From Alphaproteobacteria bacterium (lineage in GTDB: Bacteria; Pseudomonadota; Alphaproteobacteria; Bin95): DNA of 64,000 nt. The notes beneath the pieces are model-generated. The model did not search any database, was not told the origin of the DNA, and saw only the letters and a program-made list of their open reading frames with translations. A program made the translations under genes and the position numbers. The first letter of the stretch is position 1; each line of letters opens with the position of its first letter. Positions 51,019-62,367 of the stretch are shown piece by piece. The DNA is taken from the NCBI GenBank assembly GCA_020638555.1, contig JACKII010000001.1:868001-932000 (forward strand), given 5' to 3'.

Positions 51019-52353
51019 ATGCCGCAAGACACGAATGAGCTGGCGCCGAGCAGTATCGGCCAGATCGGGTTCTATGTGCATCAGATGCGGAACGAAGACG
51101 ATTATTCGTTGAACAACCGCTTTTTCGCCTGGATCCGGGGCGACCTCGACGCCGACGCGCTGCAGCAGGCGCTGGATGCGGTGGTCGAGCGCCACCCGGT
51201 GCTGCGGACGATGCTGGTGCCGGCCGCCGGGCCGCGACCACTGCGCCAGGAGGTTCTTCCCGCCGCGCCGGTGGTCTTCGAACGGCACGACGCCTGCGCC
51301 GGCACCGTCGCCGAGACCGAAGCCGAGATGCGCCGGATTGTTCAGGCGTTTGCCCACACCCCGTTCGATGTCGGCGAGGAAGAGTTTCCGTTCCGGGCGC
51401 TGCTGGTTCGGGTCGACGACGACCGTTGCCTGTTCGGCATGATGGCGCATCACATCGCCTCCGACATGCTGTCGGGACAGATCCTGTTCCGGGACGTGGT
51501 GGCGTTTTACCGGTCTGTGACGCAGGGAACGGACGGGCCCGAGCCGCCGGCCGCCCAGTTCGCCGATTTCGCGACCCGGCAGTGGGACCGGTTGGAAAGC
51601 GGCGCCATGGACCGGCATGCGGATTTCTGGCGCGAAACCCTGGCCGGGCGTCCGCCCATGGTCGTGCCCGGCGCGCGGGCGACCGCCGCCGCTTCGCCCG
51701 TCCCGCAAGCCGGCGAGCGCCTGTCGCGGACGCTGCCGGATGCCCTGGCCACCGCCGTGCGCGGCCTGGCCTGGCGGCACCGGGCCACGATCACGACCGT
51801 GTTCCTGGCCGCCCTGGGCGTGTTGTGTCGCGAGAAGGGGGTGACGCAAACGACGCTCTGCATTCCGACGGCCAACCGCCCCGGGCCGAAATTCCAGGAT
51901 GTGGTCGGCTGTTTCATGAACCCGGTGCTGGTGGTGCTGGAGGCGCAACCGGGCGAACCCTTTGCGGCGGTGCTGGACCGGATGCGCGACCGGGCCTCGC
52001 AGGCGTATGCCCACCGCGAATATCCGGTCGACCGGTTGAAGGCCCTTCTGGACGACGATTTCCGGGATATCGGCTATCCGCCCGGCCTGCTGTTCCAGTT
52101 GCTGCAACGTCCGGACGAGCTGGTTCTGGAGGCGGGTGGCTGCGTGTTCGAGCGCATCCTGACCGACATGCACCGCATCGCTGGCCTGTATTTTCCGCAA
52201 GCCCGGCTGCAGGTGCTGGTGTGGGAGGAACGGGACCGCATCACCTGCAGTTTCGACTATGACGCCGCGGCGTTCGAGCGGGAGACGGTGCAGGCCATGC
52301 TGGACCGCTACGTCGCCATCCTGCACGAGAATGCCGGCGCCGCGCCGGCCTGA
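51019..52353 (+). CDS. Stand-alone NRPS-type condensation-domain protein
   Basis: A 444-residue protein of the chloramphenicol acetyltransferase-like condensation fold. Block C1-type RHPVLRT is at residues 59-65 and the active-site HHxxxD (His144, His145, Asp149) is in GMMAHHIASDM; the usual Gly after Asp is Met. Further blocks are CIPTANRPGPKFQDVVGCFMNPV and YPVDRLKALL. No adenylation or carrier domain is attached or nearby. The enzyme may acylate an amine or alcohol using a carrier- or CoA-bound acyl group, or belong to the condensation-like acyltransferases. It lies between a TRAP operon and metH, without obvious operon partners. Confidence 0.85.
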   Translation: MPQDTNELAPSSIGQIGFYVHQMRNEDDYSLNNRFFAWIRGDLDADALQQALDAVVERHPVLRTMLVPAAGPRPLRQEVLPAAPVVFERHDACAGTVAETEAEMRRIVQAFAHTPFDVGEEEFPFRALLVRVDDDRCLFGMMAHHIASDMLSGQILFRDVVAFYRSVTQGTDGPEPPAAQFADFATRQWDRLESGAMDRHADFWRETLAGRPPMVVPGARATAAASPVPQAGERLSRTLPDALATAVRGLAWRHRATITTVFLAALGVLCREKGVTQTTLCIPTANRPGPKFQDVVGCFMNPVLVVLEAQPGEPFAAVLDRMRDRASQAYAHREYPVDRLKALLDDDFRDIGYPPGLLFQLLQRPDELVLEAGGCVFERILTDMHRIAGLYFPQARLQVLVWEERDRITCSFDYDAAAFERETVQAMLDRYVAILHENAGAAPA

Positions 52354-52500
52354 GCCGCCCGGCGCAGCCCGGAGCCCGGCGATCCGCGTCCGTCGTCCGC
52401 GGCGGCCAGCGTGCGCAGGCTCCGGTCGCCGATCTTGCCGCCGGGGGTGCGGGGAGGGGCCGCGTGCGCCGGTGCACCGCCCCCGCAGCCGGGCCGTGGA

Positions 52501-55182
<2,682 letters not shown>

Positions 55183-55205
55183 GGTGATGGCGTGCACTCT
55201 CTGGG

Positions 55206-56267
55206 TCAGGCGGCGGAGACGAACGGATCCAGGCCGGAAAGGCGCAGGCGCGGCCGGTCGGCCGGAACCTGTCGCGGCGGGACATCCTTCACCGCCTCGG
55301 CGATGGCTTGGATATGATCCGGCGTGGTGCCGCAGCAACCGCCGACAATGTTGACCAGGCCTTCCTCGGCCCATTCGCGGATCAGGCGGGCCGTCATCGC
55401 CGGTGCCTCGTCATAGGCGCCCAGCTCGTTCGGCAGGCCCGCGTTCGGATACACGACCAGCGGCACCTCGCACTCGCGCGCCAGTTCCTCGACGAAGGGG
55501 CGCAGCTGTTCGGCGCCGAAGCCGCAATTCAGGCCGAAGGCCACCGGATCGGCGTGGCGCACGGCATACCAGAACGCGGTCACCGTCTGGCCGGAAAGAT
55601 TGCGCCCGGTCAGGTCGGTGACGGTGCCGGTCACCATGACCGGCAGCTTCACGCCGGTTTCGTCCGCCAGTTGCTCCAGCGCGAACAGGGCGGCCTTGCA
55701 GTTCAGCGTGTCGAACACCGTCTCGACGGCAAAGCAATCCACCCCGCCCTCGAACAGGGCCTTGGCCTGGTGGTGGTAGGCCTTGCGCATTTCCTCGAAC
55801 GTGACCGCGCGAAAGCCGGGGCGGTTCACATCCGGCGAGATCGAGCAGGTCCGGTTGGTCGGGCCGAGATTGCCGATGACATAGCGTGGCTTTTCCGGCG
55901 TCTTTTCGGTCCAGCGGTCGGCGGCGCGGCGCGCGATGCGGGCGCCGTCGAGATTGATGTTGTGCACGAACGGCTCGCAGCCGTAGTCGGACTGGCTGAT
56001 CGTGGTCGCGTTGAACGTGTTGGTCTCGATCAGGTCGGAGCCGATGGCCAGATAGGTGTCGTGGATGCGCTCAATCACCGCCGGCTGGGTCAGGTTCAGC
56101 AGGTCGTTGTTGCCGCGCAGGTGATGGCCGTGGTCGGCGAACTGGCTGCCGCGATAGCCGGACTCATCCAGCTTTTCCGCCTGGATCATCGTGCCCATCG
56201 CGCCTTCGAGGACGAGGATACGGTCCGCCATCAATGCGGTCAGAGCGGGCCGGGTGTCGGCGGGCAT
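55206..56267 (-). CDS. metH: Methionine synthase, homocysteine-binding part
   Basis: A 353-residue homocysteine S-methyltransferase barrel. The zinc ligands are Cys248 (GLNCGFG) and Cys311-Cys312 (VGGCCGTTPDH). It matches the N-terminal domain of full-length MetH and not betaine- or S-methylmethionine-type enzymes, since it is followed at once by the folate/B12 part. It heads the two-gene operon and is divergent from the CinA-like gene. An AT-rich palindrome lies 36 bases upstream of its start. Confidence 0.95.
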   Translation of the reverse strand: MPADTRPALTALMADRILVLEGAMGTMIQAEKLDESGYRGSQFADHGHHLRGNNDLLNLTQPAVIERIHDTYLAIGSDLIETNTFNATTISQSDYGCEPFVHNINLDGARIARRAADRWTEKTPEKPRYVIGNLGPTNRTCSISPDVNRPGFRAVTFEEMRKAYHHQAKALFEGGVDCFAVETVFDTLNCKAALFALEQLADETGVKLPVMVTGTVTDLTGRNLSGQTVTAFWYAVRHADPVAFGLNCGFGAEQLRPFVEELARECEVPLVVYPNAGLPNELGAYDEAPAMTARLIREWAEEGLVNIVGGCCGTTPDHIQAIAEAVKDVPPRQVPADRPRLRLSGLDPFVSAA

Positions 56268-56303
56268 AAGAAGGTCCTTTGGTCAGTGGAGATGCTTATA
56301 ACC

Positions 56304-56323
56304 ATATAAAGATATCGTTATAT
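56304..56323. promoter_or_regulatory. Operator-like palindrome upstream of metH
   Basis: ATATAA (56304-56309) and TTATAT (56318-56323) flank AGATATCG, a near-perfect palindrome with a GATATC core in an otherwise GC-rich region. It resembles, from memory, sites described for ArsR-family SahR regulators of methionine genes. No such regulator is in the window. Confidence 0.55.
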
Positions 56324-56384
56324 TGTCCAGGGCGAAATCCGCCGGCGCTGCGATACGCGGCGGTTGCGGCGGGCGTTTGCCCCG

Positions 56385-56413
56385 CTGGCATTGCGCGCCA
56401 AGCCGCCTATAAT
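56385..56413 (+). promoter_or_regulatory. Candidate promoter for the CinA-like gene
   Basis: CTGGCA (56385-56390), 17 bases, then a perfect TATAAT (56408-56413), with a GAAGGAAA ribosome site at 56432-56439 and the ATG at 56445. Confidence 0.5.
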
Positions 56414-56444
56414 GCAGCCGTTCGCCCGATCCGAAGGAAAACTT

Positions 56445-57227
56445 ATGGCCGCCGCCCACCCCGACGAGACCGTCGTAACCGCTGCGATCGCCGTGATCGG
56501 CAACGAAATCCTGTCCGGCAGTGTTCAGGACGAAAACATCGCGTATATCGCGCGCGGTTTGAACGAAATCGGCATTCAATTGCGGGAAGTCCGCGTCGTG
56601 CCGGACATTCACCGCGAGATCGCGGACGCGGTGAACGCGCTGCGCGGGCGCTGGGACTATGTGTTCACCACCGGCGGCATCGGCCCCACCCACGACGACA
56701 TCACGGCGGAAGCGGTGGCCCTCGCCTTCGAGCGCAAGGTGACCTACCACCCGGAGGCCTTCGCGCGGCTGGAAGCCTTTTATGCGTCCCGCGGACAGGA
56801 CTTTACCGAGGGGCGCAAGCGGATGACGCTGGCGCCGGAAGGCGCGGAACTGGTGAACAACGAGGCGATGATCGCGCCCGGCCTGAAGGTCGAGAACGTG
56901 TTCGTGCTGGCCGGTGTGCCCCGGATCGCCCAGGCCATGTTCGAGGCGACCAAGCCCTATCTGCGCCGGGGCAATGTCGTCCATTCCCGCTCGATCACCA
57001 CCCATCTGGTCGAGGGCGAACTGGCCGGGCCGCTGGAGGCGATCCAGAAGCGCCACCCGCATGCGGACCTCGGCTCGTATCCGTTTTACAACACGCCGCG
57101 CGGCAATGGCGTGAAACTGGTGGCGCGCGCCACCAGCCAGGATCTGCTCGACACCGTCGGCGACGAGATCCGCCGCATGATCGCCGACCTCGGCGGCGAG
57201 ACCATCGAAGACGACCGTAGTTGGTAA
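56445..57227 (+). CDS. CinA-like molybdopterin-binding-fold protein
   Basis: A 260-residue protein with the MoaB/MogA-like N-terminal domain of CinA: AAIAVIGNEILSGSVQDENIAYIARGL, then FTTGGIGPTHDDITAEAVA. The C-terminal nicotinamide-nucleotide amidase (PncC) domain of full CinA is absent, as in many alphaproteobacterial versions. Full CinA and its relatives have been linked to pyrophosphatase activity and NAD recycling; the role of this short form is not established. A TATAAT box lies upstream. The HDAC-like gene follows 15 bases after the stop, so the two share a transcript. Confidence 0.88.
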   Translation: MAAAHPDETVVTAAIAVIGNEILSGSVQDENIAYIARGLNEIGIQLREVRVVPDIHREIADAVNALRGRWDYVFTTGGIGPTHDDITAEAVALAFERKVTYHPEAFARLEAFYASRGQDFTEGRKRMTLAPEGAELVNNEAMIAPGLKVENVFVLAGVPRIAQAMFEATKPYLRRGNVVHSRSITTHLVEGELAGPLEAIQKRHPHADLGSYPFYNTPRGNGVKLVARATSQDLLDTVGDEIRRMIADLGGETIEDDRSW

Positions 57228-57242
57228 AGGGCAGATTCGGCC

Positions 57243-58268
57243 ATGCGCGCCTTTTTCTCTGACGTTCATCTGAGCCATCAGCCGCCGGAAATCATCGCCC
57301 GCGGCCGGGCCGTTCCCCATTGGGAGGTGGCGGCCCGGGCCGGCGCCTTGCACCAGGCCCTGGTCGACGGCGGCCATAGCGTGGAAGCGCCGGAAAGCCA
57401 TGGCCTGGCCCCGGTCGCCGCCGTGCACGATCCCGGCTATCTCGAATTCCTGGAGACCGCCTGGCAGCGCTGGCAGGAACTGCCGAACCCGCCGCCGGCG
57501 GTGCAGCCGAACGCGCATCCGGGCCGGCACATGACCGGCCGGCCGACGGACGTGCTGGGCCAGGCGGGCTATTACGTCACCACGAACTCCGCCCCCATCG
57601 TCGCCGGCACCTGGGAGGCGGCGCTGGCGTCGGCCGATACCGCCGTCAGCGCGGCCCGGGCGGTGCTGGACGGAGCGGACGTGGCCTATGCCGCCTGCCG
57701 GCCGCCGGGCCATCACGCCTATGCCGATACGGCCGGCGGATTCTGCTATCTCAACAATGTCGCTATCGCCGCCAACGACATGTTGCAGGAACTGGCGCGG
57801 GTCGCGATCCTCGACATCGACGTGCATCACGGCAACGGCACCCAGGGGATTTTCTATCGGCGGCGCGATTGCCTGTTCGTGTCGCTGCACGGCGACCCGG
57901 CCGAGTATTTTCCGTTCTTCGCCGGCTATGCGCACGAGCGCGGCGAGGGCGAGGGGCTCGGCTACAATCTGAACCTGCCCCAGGCCCAGGGCACCGGCGA
58001 CGAGGACTATCTGTCGGCGCTGGACGATGGGTTGGGCGCCATCCGCCGCTATGCGCCGGATGCGCTTCTGGTCTCGCTGGGCTTCGATGCCTATGCGGGC
58101 GACCCGATCGGCTTCCTGTCGATTTCGACCGAGGGCTTTGGCCGGATCGGCGAAGCCATCGCCCGGCTGGGCCTGCCCACCGTCCTGGTGCAGGAGGGTG
58201 GCTACAATGTCGAGGCCCTGGGGGCCAATCTCACCAGCTTTCTGAACGGGTTCGCGAGCGGGCGCTGA
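57243..58268 (+). CDS. Histone deacetylase-family protein, acetylpolyamine amidohydrolase-like
   Basis: A 341-residue zinc hydrolase of the arginase/deacetylase fold. The charge-relay pair His157-His158 is in CRPPGHHAY. Zinc ligands Asp193 and His195 lie in ILDIDVHHGNG, with a third Asp in LGFDAYAGDP. VQEGGYNVEALG is near the end. Bacterial members remove acetyl groups from polyamines or other amines. Followed 35 bases later by an acyl-CoA dehydrogenase. Confidence 0.93.
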   Translation: MRAFFSDVHLSHQPPEIIARGRAVPHWEVAARAGALHQALVDGGHSVEAPESHGLAPVAAVHDPGYLEFLETAWQRWQELPNPPPAVQPNAHPGRHMTGRPTDVLGQAGYYVTTNSAPIVAGTWEAALASADTAVSAARAVLDGADVAYAACRPPGHHAYADTAGGFCYLNNVAIAANDMLQELARVAILDIDVHHGNGTQGIFYRRRDCLFVSLHGDPAEYFPFFAGYAHERGEGEGLGYNLNLPQAQGTGDEDYLSALDDGLGAIRRYAPDALLVSLGFDAYAGDPIGFLSISTEGFGRIGEAIARLGLPTVLVQEGGYNVEALGANLTSFLNGFASGR

Positions 58269-58303
58269 AGACCCGCCCGCCCGCCGCACACGAGGACACG
58301 CCG

Positions 58304-59467
58304 ATGGCTCACGAATTCCGCTTCGATTCCATGCCGTTCACGCCGGAGTTGGAGGCGTTCCGCATGGAAGTGCGGGAGTTCCTGCACCGGGAAATCGCCG
58401 CCGGCACCTTCACGCCCGGCGATACCGACAAGGAAGCGGGCTACAATCCCGAATTCTCGCGCAAGGTGGGCGAGCGCGGCTGGCTCGGCATGACCTGGCC
58501 CAAGGCCTATGGCGGTCACGGGCGCTCGCATTTGGAGCGCTATGTGATGACCGAGGAAATGCTGGCGATGCGGGCGCCGGTGCGCTTCCACTGGGTCGCC
58601 GACCGGCAGAGCGGCCCGGTGCTGCTGAAATACGGCCAGGAGGAGGTGCGCAAGGAGATCGTGCCGAAGATCGCGGCGGGCGAACTCTGTTTCTGCATCG
58701 GCCTGTCCGAGCCCAATTCCGGTTCCGATCTGTTCGCCGCGTCCACCCGCGCGACCAAGACCGACGGCGGCTGGCTGGTGAACGGCCGCAAGATCTGGAC
58801 CTCGAACGCGCACCGCTCGCACTATATGATCGCCCTGGTCCGCACCTCGCCGTCGACGCAGGAAAACCGCCGCCACGGCCTGACCCAGTTCCTGATCAAA
58901 ATGGACGAGAACGGGCCGCAACCGCGCCCGATCATCAACCTGACGGGTGCGCACGAGTTCAATGAGGTCGTGTTCGACGACGTGTTCGTGCCGGATTCCC
59001 ATGTCATCGGCCGCGTCGACGAGGCCTGGAAACAGGCGACCGACGAGCTGGCCTACGAGCGCTCCGGTCCCGACCGCTGGACCGAAACCATCTTCTCGCT
59101 GATCGAGCTGACGCGGGTGGCGGAGGCCAGGGCGGACGACCGCATCAGCGCCGGCCTGGGACGGGAAGTCGCCCATCTGAAGACGCTGCGGCGCATGTCG
59201 GCCTCGATTGCAGGCATGCTCCAGGACGGCCAGTCGCCGGTGGCGGAGGCGGCGGTGGTCAAGGACCTGGGCACCAACTGGGAGCAGGCGCTGCCCAATA
59301 CCGTGCGCCTGCTGGCCCCCAAGGCCGCCCAGGCCATGGCGGGCAACCGGGCCCGGTTCGAGGATGTGCAGCGGCTCAACACGCTGATCGCCCCGAAACT
59401 GACCATCCAGGGCGGCACGCGCGAGGTGCTGCGCGGCATCATCGCCCGCGGGCTGGGGCTGCGGTAG
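58304..59467 (+). CDS. Acyl-CoA dehydrogenase
   Basis: A 387-residue FAD enzyme. FAD- and acyl-binding stretches are CIGLSEPNSGSDLFAASTRATK and INLTGAHEFNEVVFDDVFVP, and a C-terminal helical bundle ends TIQGGTREVLRGIIARGLGL. The loop GPDRW is where the catalytic base of FadE-like enzymes is usually found. It catalyses alpha,beta-dehydrogenation of an acyl-CoA. The start at 58304 follows a GAGGACACG region. It is the last gene of a unit beginning with the CinA-like gene; the function with a deacetylase is not obvious. A palindromic element follows. Confidence 0.93.
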   Translation: MAHEFRFDSMPFTPELEAFRMEVREFLHREIAAGTFTPGDTDKEAGYNPEFSRKVGERGWLGMTWPKAYGGHGRSHLERYVMTEEMLAMRAPVRFHWVADRQSGPVLLKYGQEEVRKEIVPKIAAGELCFCIGLSEPNSGSDLFAASTRATKTDGGWLVNGRKIWTSNAHRSHYMIALVRTSPSTQENRRHGLTQFLIKMDENGPQPRPIINLTGAHEFNEVVFDDVFVPDSHVIGRVDEAWKQATDELAYERSGPDRWTETIFSLIELTRVAEARADDRISAGLGREVAHLKTLRRMSASIAGMLQDGQSPVAEAAVVKDLGTNWEQALPNTVRLLAPKAAQAMAGNRARFEDVQRLNTLIAPKLTIQGGTREVLRGIIARGLGLR

Positions 59468-59497
59468 GACGTTTTCGGTCCTGGTTGAACCACCGAT

Positions 59498-59643
59498 CTC
59501 CCGCGGAAGCGGGAGCCCATGCCTGAGAGCGTCTCACAGGACGCGGAGGCTGTCTTTGTCTCTCAGGCATGGGTCCCCGCTTCCGCGAGGACAGGGAAAA
59601 TGGGGCGGCGAGCCAGCTGGGAAAGAACCTGCGCTAGCCGGGC
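59498..59643. repeat. Long palindromic intergenic element, copy B
   Basis: Left arm CTCCCGCGGAAGCGGGAG plus CCCATGCCTGAGAG (59498-59529), 30-base spacer, right arm from CTCTCAGGCATGGG (59560-59592), then a flank to about 59643. It is homologous over its whole length to copy A at 25276-25423. It lies between two converging genes. Confidence 0.85.
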
Positions 59644-59676
59644 CGTGACGGCTGCCGCCTTCCCGGGAGAAGGGGC

Positions 59677-60618
59677 TCAGGCGAAATCCAGCAACGGCCG
59701 GACCTCGCGGCCGAATTGCTCGATCTGGGCGTCGCGTTCCTCCGGCGTGCCGAGGAATTCCAGTTCGAAATGGCGGACGCCCGCGGCATGGAACTGCTGC
59801 AGGAAGGCCGCGATGTCCGCCGGTGCGCCCAGGGCCGCATAGCGTTTGGTCGCGCGCGAGAAGTCCATGGCGTAGCGCTTCGACAACAGCGCATTGGCGG
59901 CATCGTAGGCCTCCTCGTATGTGGGGCCGAGCCGCATGAACAACAGGTGCGAGGTGCCGTATTCGGCGTGCGAGCGGCCGGCGGCCGCGTAATGGCCGCC
60001 GATGCTTTGCAGGGCGGCTCGGTACTGGTCCGGCGTCACCACATAGCTCACATAGCCGTCGCACAGCGTGCCCGCGCGCCGGAACGCCGCCTCGGTGCGG
60101 CCGCCGACCCAAAGCGGTGGGCCGCCGGGGCGGGCCGGGGTCGGCAGCATCTGGGTTTCGGGGAAGGAGAAGAAGCGGCCGTCGTGCGCCACCTTCTCTC
60201 CGGTCCAGAGCTTGCGCAGCACCGCAATGCCTTCGTCCAGGCGCGCGCCGCGTTCCTTGTGCGGCACGCCGGCGGCGGCGAACTCGCCCGGAAACTCGCC
60301 GCCGACACCCAGGCCCATGACAAAGCGACCGCCGCTCACGCGGTCGAGCGTCGCCGCCTGCTTGGCCACCGGCACCGGGTGGCGGAGCGGCAGCAGATAG
60401 ACCGAGGTGTGCACCCGGAGCCGGTCCGACAGCGCGACCACCTGCGCCAGTTGCACGAACGGGTCGAGGATCGGCAGGGCAAAGGCCAGATGGTCGCCGA
60501 CGGCGAGCGCGGAGAAGCCGCCATCCTCGGCGGCGCGCACCAGCTTGCGGGTGTCGGCCACGGTCGGCATTTGCGAATGCAGGCCGAAGGTCACGGTTTT
60601 GGCGAGGGGGAGGGGCAT
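59677..60618 (-). CDS. LLM-class F420/FMN-dependent oxidoreductase
   Basis: A 313-residue TIM-barrel flavoenzyme. Blocks are FGLHSQMPTVADTRKLVRAAEDGGFSALAVGDHL, RLRVHTSVYLLPLRHPV and GGRFVMGLGVGGEFP, then GGPPLWVGGRTEAAFRRAGTLCDGYV. This is the usual order for luciferase-like oxidoreductases. The start was taken as the ATG at 60618 with AGAGGA upstream. It is a different branch from the broken LLM gene at 22221. It converges with the acyl-CoA dehydrogenase and diverges from a nitroreductase. Confidence 0.92.
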   Translation of the reverse strand: MPLPLAKTVTFGLHSQMPTVADTRKLVRAAEDGGFSALAVGDHLAFALPILDPFVQLAQVVALSDRLRVHTSVYLLPLRHPVPVAKQAATLDRVSGGRFVMGLGVGGEFPGEFAAAGVPHKERGARLDEGIAVLRKLWTGEKVAHDGRFFSFPETQMLPTPARPGGPPLWVGGRTEAAFRRAGTLCDGYVSYVVTPDQYRAALQSIGGHYAAAGRSHAEYGTSHLLFMRLGPTYEEAYDAANALLSKRYAMDFSRATKRYAALGAPADIAAFLQQFHAAGVRHFELEFLGTPEERDAQIEQFGREVRPLLDFA

Positions 60619-60742
60619 GGGGCGCAATCCTCTTGGGCACGGTTATCGGCGTTGTGGGTCATTCAACGCCAAGGGCGGCGTGTTTGCCAAGTCGGGCCGG
60701 CGTGGTACTGATTCCGCTCGGCACAACACCGGAGCCTGCCCC

Positions 60743-61405
60743 ATGGCCAACGCCCCCATCGACCTGAACAGCCAGAATCTGTTCGATATCCTCTACACCA
60801 TGCGCGCCATGCGCCGGCTGAAGCCGGACCCGGTGCCGGACGAACTGGTGGTGAAAATCCTCGACGCCGCGATCCGGGCGCCCAGCGGCGGCAACAACCA
60901 GCCCTGGCATTTCGTCGTCGTCAAGGATGCCGCGATCAAGCAGGCGGTTCAGGTCTGGTACAAGAAGGCGCTCGATGAGGTCATCGGCCCGCGCTACGCC
61001 ACCAGCGCGCCGCCGCCGGGTTCGAACGCGGAGAAATATCACCGCCAGCACCTGGCCGTGGAATATCTGACCGACCACTTCCACGAGGCCCCGGTCTGGA
61101 TCGTTTGCTGCCTCAAGAGCGGCGGCGGGTTGCCGTCGCGCATGTCCGGCGCCTCGATCTATCCGGCGGTGCAGAACATCCTGCTCGCCTGCCGGGCGCT
61201 GGGGCTGGGCGCCAACCTGACCACGCGCCACCTGATCTATGCGGACGAGACGGAGAAGGCGCTGAAGCTGCCCGATGGCTGGCTCTCCTACGCCATCATC
61301 CCGATCGGTTGGCCCATGGGCCATTTCGGGCCGGTCAGCCGCGGCGACCTGAAGGATTTCGTCTCGCTCGACGTGATCGGCCAGAAGTGGGACGCGCTGG
61401 ACTGA
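60743..61405 (+). CDS. Nitroreductase-family flavoprotein
   Basis: A 220-residue FMN enzyme. The N-terminal phosphate-binding YTMRAMRRLKPDPVPD and APSGGNNQPWHFVVV, and the late SIYPAVQNILLACRALGLGANLTTRHL, are classic. Members reduce nitro groups, quinones or enones with NAD(P)H. The start at 60743 lies in an open frame that continues upstream without a better ATG. It is divergent from the LLM enzyme and converges with a PEP mutase-like gene. Confidence 0.9.
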   Translation: MANAPIDLNSQNLFDILYTMRAMRRLKPDPVPDELVVKILDAAIRAPSGGNNQPWHFVVVKDAAIKQAVQVWYKKALDEVIGPRYATSAPPPGSNAEKYHRQHLAVEYLTDHFHEAPVWIVCCLKSGGGLPSRMSGASIYPAVQNILLACRALGLGANLTTRHLIYADETEKALKLPDGWLSYAIIPIGWPMGHFGPVSRGDLKDFVSLDVIGQKWDALD

Positions 61406-61456
61406 ACGCGCGTCCGGCGTTCGACCGGGCGCCGCAATCGCGATCGGGGCTCTGTG

Positions 61457-62293
61457 CTATTGGCCTCGCTGCAACAAGCCGACAATGTCGCCGGCGGGCA
61501 CCGTCTGGTTGCGGAAGGTGAAGGTGCCCTGCTCCGCCACCTCCTTCGCAGCGTTCAGCAGGGCGCTGTATGCGGCGTTGGCGAAGGCACCGCCGAGGCT
61601 CACACGCTTCACGCCCAGAGCCGCCAACTCCGCTATCGTGTGGAAGCCGGTGGCCCCGCCCATCAGCATGTTGAAGGGGCGGTCGATTTCGCTGAGCACA
61701 CTGCGGATATCCTCCAGCGTGCGGAGGCCCGGCGCATACAGCACGTCGGCGCCGGCCTCTTGGAAGGCTTGCAGGCGGCGAATGGTGTCTGCCAGGTCGG
61801 TGACGCCGCGAATGTGGTTCTCCGCCCGGGCACATAGCATGAACGGGAAGGGGAGCGCGCGGGCCGCTTCGGCCGCCGCAGCCACTCGCTCGGCGGCTTC
61901 CGCGATGGGCCGGATGCGGGCTGCGTCGCCGGTGCGGCCCGGCGCCCAATCCTCGACCGAGCCGCCGACCAGACCGGCCTCCGCCCCCAGGCGGATGGTC
62001 TCGGCGACGCCTTCGGGCGTCTCGCTGAAACAATCCTCCAGGTCTGCGGCCAGCGGCAGGTCGGTTGCCGCGGCCAGCATGCGGCAATGCTCCAGCACTT
62101 GCTCGCGACCGACCTGGCTGTCGCCCAGGCCGAGGCTCCAGGCCATGCCCGCTGACGTGGTGGCCAGAGCCTTGTAGCCCAGGCCGGCCAGCATCTTTGC
62201 GCTGGTGACGTCCCAAGGGTTGGGAATGACGAAAATACCCTCCTGACGGTGCAGTCGTGCAAACAGATCGGCTTTGTCGACTTGGCTTCGCAT
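61457..62293 (-). CDS. Isocitrate lyase/PEP mutase superfamily enzyme
   Basis: A 278-residue (beta/alpha)8 enzyme. FVIPNPWDVTSAKMLAGLGYKALATTSAGMAWSLG holds the substrate loop start; metal-binding acidic residues follow in LAADLEDCFSETPE and SVEDW, and FMLCARAENHIRG comes next. The flexible catalytic loop KKCGH of isocitrate lyase is missing, which points to the oxaloacetate hydrolase, decarboxylase or phosphonate branches. Mg-dependent C-C or P-C bond cleavage of a 2-oxo or 2-hydroxy acid is expected. The start at 62293 was chosen by homology. It diverges from an Ldh2-type dehydrogenase, a sensible partner for 2-oxo acid chemistry. Confidence 0.88.
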   Translation of the reverse strand: MRSQVDKADLFARLHRQEGIFVIPNPWDVTSAKMLAGLGYKALATTSAGMAWSLGLGDSQVGREQVLEHCRMLAAATDLPLAADLEDCFSETPEGVAETIRLGAEAGLVGGSVEDWAPGRTGDAARIRPIAEAAERVAAAAEAARALPFPFMLCARAENHIRGVTDLADTIRRLQAFQEAGADVLYAPGLRTLEDIRSVLSEIDRPFNMLMGGATGFHTIAELAALGVKRVSLGGAFANAAYSALLNAAKEVAEQGTFTFRNQTVPAGDIVGLLQRGQ

Positions 62294-62367
62294 TTCGGGT
62301 CCTTCCACGCTTGTCGAACCGGCGGCCGAACGCCATGATGCGCCCAATCCGAAGCCGGAGGAAGGCC

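Noticed and set aside
56268..56444. SAM or cobalamin riboswitch ahead of metH
   Set aside because: The leader to the ATG is short, and neither SAM-II-type nor B12-box sequence could be seen; only an AT palindrome is present.
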